From Bolinopsis microptera (lineage: Eukaryota > Ctenophora > Tentaculata > Lobata > Bolinopsidae), in NCBI RefSeq assembly GCF_026151205.1, contig NC_087079.1, positions 1,204,028-1,268,027 on the forward strand: a stretch of DNA of 64,000 bases. Reading direction: 5' to 3'. Below are positions 10,784 to 21,900 of this stretch, one piece after another (within the stretch, counting starts at the first letter, position 1; each line of letters begins with the position of its first letter). Below the pieces are notes generated by a model, which was given only the letters and a program-made list of their open reading frames with translations, had not been told where the DNA came from and did not search any database. Position numbers and translations under genes: made by a program.

Positions 10784-11509
10784 ATGTACAACACCGCAGA
10801 GGCAGTCTCTAACAACAGAGAAAACGAGAAGTACTCAGAAAAGATGATAGATAAACTTCTCATCAACAACGGCTACACTGATAGAGTCTTAGAAACCATA
10901 AAGAACAAGAGAAAACGTAGAAAGAGAATTAATCAGAACGTACAGAACAAAGACCAAGACGGAGCGATTCTCAAACTACCCTATGTCAACGAAGCTACTA
11001 GTCGCAAATACAGAGATGCTGTCAGACATAGTGGACTCCCCATCAAAATTGTCGAGAAACCTGGACGGAAACTGAAGGATCTCCTTACAGACTCCAGACC
11101 CCTTGACAAGAAATCCTGTACAACATCAAACTGCAGAACATGCGCAGCTTTAACCGATGGAGAATGCACCACAACTAACACCGTCTACCAGATCACTTGC
11201 GAAGTAGACAATTGTACCGAGAACTATGGTGGGGAAACATACAGACCGATCAAGTGCAGGTTCGACGAGCATTACCGTAGTGCGGCAAATCCAACAGCAA
11301 AATCTTACGAAGATAAGCCACTAGCAAAGCACTACAGGGAAAGTCACCCTCAGCACAAAGGCCCCCCAAAACTTAAACTTCAAATCGTAGATAGAGGAAC
11401 ATCACTCATCAACAGAAAGATTAAAGAAGCCCGATTTTTAGTTGAAAATAAACCAACACTCAACGATAAAACAGAGTTGAACAATCTAACACAGTTTTTA
11501 GTTGAGTGA
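10784..11509 (+). CDS. Penelope GIY-YIG endonuclease C-terminal part
   Basis: A 241-codon open stretch, in frame with sequence back to about 10457, so the ATG at 10784 is not a real start. Residues about 105-240 form the Penelope-type GIY-YIG module: a CCHH-like cysteine run (CTTSNCRTCAALTDGEC), VYQITCEVDNC, then YGGETYRPIKCRFDEH with the conserved Tyr-Gly, Arg and Glu/His positions, then KPLAKHYRE and a terminal EARFLVENKPTLND. In Penelope elements this nuclease nicks target DNA to prime reverse transcription. It ends at TGA 11507-11509. Confidence 0.82.
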   Translation: MYNTAEAVSNNRENEKYSEKMIDKLLINNGYTDRVLETIKNKRKRRKRINQNVQNKDQDGAILKLPYVNEATSRKYRDAVRHSGLPIKIVEKPGRKLKDLLTDSRPLDKKSCTTSNCRTCAALTDGECTTTNTVYQITCEVDNCTENYGGETYRPIKCRFDEHYRSAANPTAKSYEDKPLAKHYRESHPQHKGPPKLKLQIVDRGTSLINRKIKEARFLVENKPTLNDKTELNNLTQFLVE

Positions 11510-12289
11510 CGTGTAAATAGTAATATTCTCGTTTAATTCTTTTATCTCTTTTAATCTTTTATCTCCTGTATAACGTCACGCTATTCGTTAATTTTCAGAT
11601 GAGCCCTATTTGATAAATTTTGTCAGTTTTATGTTCATATTTGCTCCGATTTCGTTAAAAACTATTTACGGTTGACAACTATTTTACAGTTATATATTTT
11701 GTTTGAAATAAATTTCGTCGTCAAATTTTTAATGTGAATATTGATCGTTATAATTGAATTAATACTATTTCAGAATATGAGTATGACGTAGAAATGTCGA
11801 TACGTTATTCAGCTATTTATTTCCATTAGAATCTGTCTTCACTGAGTCTATTCAGAAACAATCAGAAATTTGAATAAAAGAACTATCAAATCATGAGACT
11901 CAAAAACACTACACGAATCCACCACAAAATCATGTTAATATGTAGAAGTAGCTGGATTTCCTATATAATGTGGTTTGTGACACGAATAAGTCGACATACT
12001 CTAAATGTCCTAAAAGTCGACAATTCAATTCTCAGTCTTCAACAGAGACTATTATTAAGCTATTGTTCTAATTAACTTTCTAAAAATCAATTGAAGAAAT
12101 CTGTCCGCTAATTTAAACCGGGCCATCGACATTTAGAGTACCTGTATTGTAGCCAGATGGCCTTGGCGTATCTAATAATAAATCAAATTAAACTAAATTT
12201 TAATTAAATTATTTAACTGAATGGCTGATCTAAACCTGCTGTTCTTATATAACTGCACTTTATAACGTTCTCTCTGCTGTACTTTAAAA
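11510..12289. other. AT-rich spacer
   Basis: Probable 3' tail of the Penelope-like element followed by AT-rich spacer. An imperfect inverted pair (GACATACTCTAAATGTC near 11991 and GACATTTAGAGTA near 12128) is present. No exon was recognised. Confidence 0.5.
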
Positions 12290-12740
12290 ATGTTCATGGT
12301 GTTATTGTCGGCTGTGTTACTTGCTAGTGACAGTGCCCCTCCACCAATACCGACTGGGGTACCAATACCAACTAACACGCCGGACCCGACCGCTACCACT
12401 CCTAAACCAACAAAGCCTACTCCCAAACCTACTACACAGAGTCCTAATCCTAAACGTGAGTTTTAAAGATTAGTTTGTTGATTCGTATTGTCCTATGACC
12501 ATTTCTCGTACAAGAGCTAAAAGCTGCTCCTTAAATCCAAGATACTCTGATGTAAATATATGGAGTCGAATTTAAACAATTTATCTCTATTTTCCGGTTC
12601 ACTCAAAAATCTGATGTTTTCGTTCTAAATGAGTAAATTGTTCAGCTTGTGAGGACTCCAACTCTGTGACCTGCCGGGCTGGACAGTGTTGGTTCCCTTA
12701 CGATGAGTTCTGCCCCAAAACATGCGGACTTTGCGATTAG
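12290..12740 (+). CDS. Small secreted protein with Thr/Pro linker and ShKT domain, two exons
   Basis: Exons are 12290-12455 and 12646-12740 (phase 1, donor GTGAGT, acceptor TTCAG), giving 86 residues. Residues 1-14 (MFMVLLSAVLLASD) form a short signal peptide. Residues 15-55 are rich in Thr, Pro and Lys (PTPKPTTQSPNPK) and look like an O-glycosylatable linker. Residues 57-85 contain six cysteines in ShKT order, starting CED, then C, C, and ending FCPKTCGLC, the signature end of the ShKT fold. That fold occurs in cnidarian toxins but also in many harmless extracellular enzymes and matrix proteins, so toxicity cannot be inferred. The Lys-Tyr dyad of potassium-channel-blocking ShK is not evident. 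No single ORF covers it because it is split by an intron. Confidence 0.75.
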
Positions 12741-12961
12741 GAGATATGTGCTGATACGAGATACAAGGTTAACGTGGATATTGTTGAGCTCCAGGGATAT
12801 CTTTCTAGTTGACAATCTATACGATTTTACTATTCTACTTATCGGGGTGTAATAAACGAGTGTTTTATTAGTGACATTATAATACACAGACTGGTTAATT
12901 GTAATTATTAGTAGTAATTTGTAGTAAGTAATTTGTAGTAGTAATTAGTAGTAAGTAATAC

Positions 12962-15900
12962 CTGTTTAGATGCTCTGATAGTGCTCATCCCACTTAGCGT
13001 CCCTGACACGTGACTCATTACTGGACTCCGCACTGAAAACAAGAGGTTATCAAGTTATATAAACATATTCACCAACTGTATATCAAATTAGTATGTGATA
13101 GTAAAGCAATTTCAGATCAAGACGTAGTGTTGATAAAAGTCTACTTGTCATTATTTTAGCACATAAATGCTCGAGATTGCTTTAAAAACAAGAAAGCTTG
13201 TTAAAAGTTAATATCACTAACATATAGCTTCCACTCGCCGTACTTCCACGGAAGTTTTGAGGTAAAAGTAGAGAACCATTGCCATGAACAGTAGGAGAGG
13301 TAGTAAGATGAGAATGAAGTAGTAGTTTGAGATACACAGGACTATCATTGACGCTGAAAATGAGAAGGTTAATATAGATGATAAACAAATGATAAAGAAA
13401 TCGACAAGTCCAATCTTGATTACAAGGCCAGGTTTACATACTTCAAAGTTAGACTATTAAAGGATTATTCGATCAGCGATTATCTATTACCTTCAGTATA
13501 AAATACGATAGGAGATAACATTGTTAAAATTCTGCACTCCCGCCAAATCGCCCGCCCGAATTTATAAAAAAAATCTTGTGTGCTACTATTGCACTGTTCC
13601 TAATAAGGATTAAGGGTTGTGTTGTGGTCTAAGTGTGTAAAAAGTTTCCGTGCTAAATGATCTTGGGTTTTTGGATGACAGCTATGTGTTATAGTTGTTT
13701 AATGGGATCCATTAGATAGTACTTACTTGTACTTGATTAGGTCTCCTCAATCATTCGAGTGGCCTGCACCAATGAACTCCCGTTTGTGACGTATTATCTC
13801 CCTCCAAAGTTTGCGGTCACTAGCCATCTCGCTCGCTCCTTCTAGGTCTATGTGAGTGTTTCCTGTAAACGCTGCAGCATCTTCCGGCAAACATTTCCTC
13901 CAGTCCTTTCTTGGACGACCCCTAGATCTTCTCCCATGCGCAGGGGTCCAGTTAAGCAGGTACTTAGGAAGCCTAGTGTCTGGCATTCTGGCGACATGGC
14001 CAAACCAACGCAGGCGGTTTGCTCCTATGTACGTCTCTACTGGATTTATCTTTGCACGCTCCAGCACTTTTTGGTTGTGTTCCAAACCTCACTACCGTAT
14101 AACAATATTGTCAAAACCGCTGCCTTATAAATCCTGATCTTTGTATAAGACTGGATGTTACGGTTTTTCCATATATTACTAAGTTGATTGAGGGCTCCGG
14201 AAGCTTTCTGAATCCTAGCTGACAGCTCACGGTCGATAGTACCGTCGCTGGAAATAATTGTACCTAAGTACGTAAAGTCACTAACTTGCTGCACTGGCGT
14301 GTATATGAGGATATAACGGAGATATGACCGGTTGTCTGGCTAGTCAATCAGGATGACTAGTCAATTATTTCACCTTGTTCCAAGAATCAAATTACATGAA
14401 GATATGACCGGTTGTCTGACAAGCCAATCGGGATTTCAATTAACATCCGTGCAGGGTTGTTAACTATTGTCTAGGAGACGGGATATCCGGTACTGATAGA
14501 GGTAGTGATCGCTATATAAACCAAGAATTTTACAGATAATTTATAAGTCCGTTATCATTATCGACTTTATTCAGTTGAAGTAACAATTTATTGTTCTTCT
14601 ACGGTCCAGTACGGTTATCCGGCAGGGTACATGGCACATGGCGCGCGGCGTATAATTTTATGATAACTTGTGTTACAATTGCAATTTAATTGTTGCAATA
14701 CGCGTTACATTTATGACAGGTTCGAAGTAGCATTTTTAAAAATAAATTCGTTTTAAGCTCTCTTAGTCTCTTAGGAACTATTTCGAGGTTAAACTGGTTG
14801 ATACGATGTAATTGATATTTTTCATAATTGATCATCAGATTTGTTTTAGATTCCCGTATGTAGACTTCTAGCTACAACAGTAGAGTAGTAAAGGTTGAAC
14901 CATGGATTAATGAAACTATTTCCAAAATGAATTATTCATTTCAGGTGGGTATTTTATTTAGAGAGTTTACGAAAACTTGACAATTTAACTTCCGTAAGAT
15001 GAAAGATACTGTACGTGGTGGTTGTCCACGATTTGGATGTAATAATCTGATTATCACAGCAATACTTATAGAGCGCTTACGGTCCTTATTTACTCTACCC
15101 TAAGATCGCAACAACTAAGCTGTACCACCCATGTGAGGTTGTCACGTTGTAGCAAGCGACCATTTAAGTGTAAGCGGAGTCTGAAATTATATAAACTGTG
15201 AAAATAACACCTCACCTACAAATGCAGTGAACATGGTAGCAAACTGACTGGATACGAACGAGAGTCTCTCATCACAAAATAGCGTGTCCTTTGAGAACCG
15301 GTTAATCAGAATTCCTGAAATTAGTTACATTGTATGTGTTATTGCAGAAATAGTGCAGTGGAAAATTGTTTTGGTCGCCACTAATAAAACAGATTTCCGA
15401 CTCCCTGACTTTCTTTGTAGGATACAGGTTATACGGAAAATGTACATTATATCTGTGAGAGAAATAGAGTGACTTACCTATTGGAGTGATGTCAAAGAAA
15501 CGGATGGGAGATTTCAATATTCCAGAAAATGCCATGTTGTGTAGAGCCTTGGAGGCCTGGGTGCCGGCATAAGCTGGGAGTATTAGAGTGTATTAGATTT
15601 TACTATAGTGTATTTAATCATTGATTTATAGTTCATATTCTTTGTTCTTCTGTTGAGAAATTATTTGTAATGGAGCTCGAACCAGTCATAGTCACCACGA
15701 AAATATAGAGTAATGAACCTTGATTAGATTTGATACACAAGCGTTTACGTGCAAGACAACTTACCAATAAAGAAGACCAGAAGACAGTAGAAGAGTACTG
15801 TCTCAACGGCCAGCACAACGTAAGTTTTAAAAGTGTTATCAGATCCACTCTCTCCCATCTCCACCATCTCTACCCTGGTTAGGAACAACATGGAATTAGA

Positions 15901-18900
15901 ATGAAGATTTCCTGATAATGTATAAATGTATAATGTACAAAAAACAGAGGAACCACTATGATAATGTATAAATGTATAATGTACAAATAACAGAGGAACC
16001 ACTATGATAATGTATAAATGTATAATGTACAAAAAACAGAGGAACCACTATGATAAGAAAAGAAACAGCAGAAAAAACACTGACCAGGTCAAGGCCTCTT
16101 CCTCCTGAAGTATCTTCACTGTCTGAGCTCCAGCTACCATTATCAGGATCATGGGAAATGTGATAAACCCAAAAGAGAGGTTCCAGTACTTGAAATACAT
16201 CCTCTTATCTATCAGCCCCGTCTTACGCTCCTCCTTTTCTTGTTTCGGCTTTGTTTTCTTCTCTTTCTTTGTATCCCCCTGTAAGTTTAATGTAAGAGGT
16301 CAAACACGGTAAAACCAGCGCCTTCAGCGTGGTTTATTTCATCTGCTCATGGTTAGAAGGTCTTAGTAATTTGTTGATCGAGACTGTAGGACGTAGTAAC
16401 ATAAACTGAATATAGTGATTTACTAACAGTATCTTTTTCTTTTTGGTCTTCATCTTCTCTCAGTTTAGTTTGCTCCTTTATTAAATCTGTAATATACATT
16501 AATTTTACAAATTAAATGTAGCTTGCTATAAGAAAGCCAGGGGTGCCATATAAAAACTTATATTTCTACTCAATAAAACATCAAACATTCACTTGAAGAG
16601 TCCAGTAATAATATTAGTAGTAATAATATTAACCCTTGTCGTGCAGTTCCTCCCATGTACCATGCTCTGCTATCCTACCCACTATACTGCTTCCTTCCTT
16701 TACTGCCCTGAAACCAAAGAGATTAATTGTAAACTGTGAGAGAAACACAGGATAATAGTCACGTGGTATGTCACGTGATAGGTTACAGCTTCTAATAATA
16801 AGGGTTGGTAGCTCAATTTGTAGAGTGTGTTAAATGTTAATGGTACATTCACAGTACTGCTGCACAACGACAATCCGCCTCCCCATCAGACATGTGTAAT
16901 TTAATAAAGCACACTGCGAGGTTCCTGTTATAATGATCTGTACTAACCTGTTCATAAGGTAGATATGATCCAGTTGAGACAGATACTCTGTGTTGTGAGT
17001 TACCAGTATTACTGTCTTGTCCTGCAGTTGTCCCTTTATCAACCTGTTCACATATTGTATAACAAGAGAAACCTTGGATATCCTTGGAAGGTATGAGTCA
17101 ACAAATATCCTTGAAAGGACGTATGAATCAACAAATCTGTAAAATATTCATGGATGAACATTGAACATTAGAAAAACATTAAAATAATATTTAAAACAAA
17201 TGGAAAAGAGTGGCATAATGATCGCCAGGTTAATGTATCTCGACATTTGTGGGGAAGTGAATAATATTTTTGTAGACAAATGCAAGTGATTAACCAATCA
17301 GCTTTCAGCATCGACCAATTAAAACCCAAGATCGCTGCCACGCAGTCACGTGTCAAAACATTGATGGTCCTCCTCCCCATCTAGACCTATTTATGTGGTA
17401 CCTGTTGAAGATATGGCTAGCACACTTGGTGTCCACTGCGCTGAGAGGGTCGTCCAATAAAACAACATTCTCCTCTCCGTACACCACTCTTGCTAAACTC
17501 ACCTGAAAACAAAGTGGTCACGACGTGATGATCTGGTGCTTTATTACCTCTAATATTACCTGTAATATTACCTGTAAAATCTTTGTATTATTCAGTTATT
17601 GTTTCATATGCTTACTGTCGACTGATCGATCAGATATCAATCGAATAGAATAGAACTCATATGGTCATTAACTCAATTACGGACACCACATTTTAATTAA
17701 TTCAAACATACTCCTTTGGTAGCGCGATACAATCAACGTGATGACTCAAATTAATAATTATTAGATAACCTTATTACATGTCATCTCGTTTATCTCTCTT
17801 TGCAAAACCTGAAACCTCGTTAGTCGGTTATACCCCTCACATGATCGTGCCAGATTGCATCTCCAGACAATATGCGGTGGATCATATTCCTTGGAAAAGT
17901 ATTTAAGCCAGTCCCAAATCGTTACAACTGTTTAACATTGTCTCCTCACAGCAACTTTATGGAACGTTCTTCTATTCTCAGCTGTAAGGACTGCCAGGTG
18001 ACTTATCGGAATCTTTACAATGACGTCACTGGTCCTACAGAAGCTACAACATTCCTTCCCATCTGCTCCCGCCACGAGGCTGAAACGAGAAGAAAGCTTC
18101 ACCTCCAAACCTCAGCTACATCCCGCCCTACTGAACCCTCCAAACCTCAGCTACATTCCGTCCTACTGAACCCTCCAAACCTCAGCTACATCCCGCCCTA
18201 CTGAACCCTCCAAACCTCAGCTACATTCCGTCCTACTGAACCCTCCAAACCTCACTCCAAACCTCACTCCTCCAAACCTCAGCTACATTCCGTCCTACTG
18301 AACCCTCCAAACCTCACTCCAAACCTCACTCCTCCAAACCTCAGCTACATTCCGCCCTACTGAACCCTCCAAACCTCACTCCAAACCTCACTCCTCCAAA
18401 CCTCAGCTACATTCCGCCCTACTGAACCCTCCAAACCTCACTCCAAACCTCACTCCTCCAAACCTCACTCCTCCGCTCCCTTGCTAACATCTCCTGCTCC
18501 CGTCTCCCTACCAACCTCTACCTCTCTAACCACTTTACCTAAACCTTCCTCCTCCGCTCCCTTGCTAACATCTCCTGCTCCCGTCTCCCTACCAACCTCT
18601 ACCTCTCTAACCACTTTACCTAAACCTCCCTCCTCCGCTCCCTTGCTAACATCTCCTGCTCCCGTCTCCCTACCAACCTCTACCTCTCTAACCACTTTAC
18701 CTAAACGTCCTCCAACTTGGTCCCCTGAAGGCTGCTTGTTACTCTACTATAAAGTCAAGAAGAGTTTCAGAGACCCTGTCTCCTTGATAAAATATGCTGG
18801 AACTACTAGTAAATCCTTCGAGATAAAACGACATATAGCTGAGCTGATGATTCTGGGCTACGAGACCTTCACCAGGACCAAGCAAAGAATGGATAGAAAA

Positions 18901-21900
18901 CGGATGGATATGACGAATGGTGTGTACGGAATTGGTCAACTTGGTCTGAGTGCCAAGTGTCGCAAGATTCTCAGCACTCGAGCTATGAGGAGGAGACGAC
19001 ACAAGGATGGACTTTTATTTGGAAAGTTTAACAAATCTGTCTAATTCTGTTTATTTTTACCACGATTGCACATTATTACTGTAACTAAACCTTTTAATCC
19101 GTGCAGTTTTACTAACATTTTCAAAGATAGCTGATATTAACTATTGATCAATAAGACATCCTTGGTATAACTTAAAAAAGTAAATATGAAATCTATAAAA
19201 TAACATAAATTAACAAAAATAAACATAAAAACACTGAAAAGATATCGTAGGATACTCTACCTCCCTACATAATATAATACTATAATACCTCCGCCACTGA
19301 GTGCTGCGCGCTATAATTCCCGACAGCTTGCTGGAGGGAATTTGCGGGCACGAAGTTGCGGAGGTATTATATTTTATAATACGTTCCGGTTCCGATTGCA
19401 GAAGGGGTGTAATCCGATACGTGCGCATCATACAATATAGTGTCTAATATATAGAACGCCAGTGTTATTTGTTTTGAAACTTGCCGCCAGCCAGTCTGAG
19501 TCTGGGCTGATAATACCCTCGCTTCTCTTGCGGGAAAAATGAGCAAATTATCAGCCCTCGATGTCCCCGAGTTTTAGTGGATATAATTCCCGGAAGGTAT
19601 TATACAATAAAGGTAACTCCCTGGGGAGTAGCTAACTGAGTAGTGATAATATGATAAAACACTACTAAATAATATAATAACTAACCCTGGCTCTCTGTCC
19701 TCCTGATAACTGCACACCTCGTTCTCCGACTATTGTGTTCAGACCGTTTGGAAGGTCTTCTAAATCCTATGGTAGTGTTTCTCGGTCAAAAACAATCAGT
19801 CTGCCATTTCTCTGCTAAATCCAAAATAAGCAGGTTTTCTCAATAATTTCAATAATAATTGTCGGACTGATTTGTAGTTAGTCGCAGTCTCTCGGAGAAA
19901 CTTAATGAAAGTTTTTGAAACTGTATTGGGTTGTGTAGCACAACCTGTGCCTCTAGTAAATCTAGCAACTAAACCTAGTTATAAACTAGCTCTACTATTA
20001 GGTATAAAGTACTAAGTATTTATAAAACCTGTGTGAGATAGCAGGACTCAATTATACTGTTCAGCTTCTTTTCATTCATTGGTCGGTTAAATAAAATGTT
20101 ATCTTTAACACTACCTGATGAGAGAAGTGTTGGTTAACCTTGGTAACCATGGTAACCATGTTAACCATGTACGACGTTAACCACGACGTTAACCACGACG
20201 TTAACCATGTACGACGTACCATGTACGTACCATGTACGTGACAGGCTGACTTATTAACAACTGTCACGTGTAGCTGGTCTGCCAATCAGTAAAAATACAC
20301 TAAATATGCAGTGATTAAACGAAGCTATAATGAGAGTAGGAGAAGCTATAATGAGAGTAGGAGAAGCTATAATGAGAGTAGGAGAAGCTATAATGAGAGT
20401 AGGAGATAAGGAGAGTAGGAGAAGCTATAATGAGAGTAGGAGAATATTTACCGTTGAAGATCCACGGAACTTGGCTGTAAAAGCCAATAGCAGATGGACA
20501 ATAGATGGAACCTTTAACGCTATCCATCTCCTGAGATTATATCCCTGTATCATTAAAAATATCTCAATACCTCCAAACATTTTTAGCTTATCATTAGCAA
20601 CTTTTGTCATCGATACTCAATAACACTTTATATTTGGATTTAGATAGTTAGATAGACACAAGGTTTACTGCAACTGTAACACGTTTCACAATACGTTACC
20701 TTTATAATGGACATGATAATAGAGGATTTACCGCAGCCCACAGCCCCCAGGATACCAACAAGACCACCCTTCTTAACCTCCAGGTTAATGTCAGACAGGA
20801 TAAAACTGTTATCTCCTCCCCACGTGCTGGTCAGGTGGTTTATTCTCAGTGCAACTAGTTCAGGGGAATACATGTCAGTATTCTCAGTACAGCTAATACA
20901 TGTCAGTCAAATAGTACATGTCAATACATGTCAGTCAAACAATATAATTAAAAACGTGCAATACGAATTCCCACTCCAGCTAGGTTGCAGTATCTCCTTT
21001 ATAACCACCTACTTAACTAACTCTTACCTTCAGGATCTTCCTTTTGCGGGGTTTTACCGGTAGTCACGTGACCATTTCCTTCATGACCATTTTCTACCAC
21101 AGAATTGTCCCTCAAACCAGCTGACCCATTTTCAATACATAATGCAGAGTCATCTGTTTCTTGTTCCTCGAGAAGTAGAAATTTCTGAGGGAGATTTATT
21201 GTATTTTGGTGGCAAGAGATTTTTATTGGTGGCAAGAGATTTTTATTGGTGGCAAGAGATTTTTATAATCTCAGGAAATAGTGATCGCGTAACTTATAAC
21301 CTCTCCTATTTCAATGACCATAGTACACCCTTTACGAGGTGCCACTATTAAGTACAGTAATCTGTTCTGGGTGATTCCAGTTTAAACAGATGAGGTGCAA
21401 CAAAAAACTATGGATCTAGACCAGTAAAGGTCGATAAAAAACTACCAGGTTCGAGGGGCCAGCTACCCTTCAACCTTAAAATAGCTACTGAAACATAAAT
21501 GAATAACCAAAAGTGGAGTGACTCTCGGAGTTCAAGGAGGGGTGTAGCCAGGATGAAGTGCTCTGGGCAAAGCCGCAAGGACCCCAGTGTGCAGATGAGA
21601 ACAAAGAAGTCGCCTTATTTCAACAGTGTTATTAGTTCACAGCATATCACTCATGTGGACCCGGAGAAGGGGAGAGCACTCCCATGCAACTTTATCAAAC
21701 ACAGCATTAATGTGGGAACGTGGAATGTGTTATCATTGGAGAGCAGTTCCTCAAAGCTGTATGAATTGTCACAGAATATGTCGGCATATAAAATGGATGT
21801 CTTGGGGCTGACAGAGACGCACAGACCCGGCACTGGTGAGGTTACCTTGGATGATGGGTCCCTCTTTATTAACTCAGGAAGAAGTGATGGGTACAGACGA

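Larger units (their letters stand above)
9547..11509 (+). mobile_element. Penelope-like retroelement (RT plus GIY-YIG), 5'-truncated and frameshifted
   Basis: A Penelope-like element read left to right. The first part (to about 10341) carries the family N-terminal motif with ADKTAEFVVM and the early reverse-transcriptase blocks, ending in FFTADVEALYTNI. After a frame change near 10339 comes GLFMGTNPAPILA, the xxxMGxxxSPxLA block. A second frame change near 10460 restores the first frame. The expected Y/F-x-DD catalytic box appears only as VYDD near 10508. Its C-terminal part is a GIY-YIG endonuclease (see separate entry). The element starts abruptly at about 9547 without the usual N-terminal region. 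The two frameshifts about 120 bp apart make this copy inactive. Confidence 0.85.
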
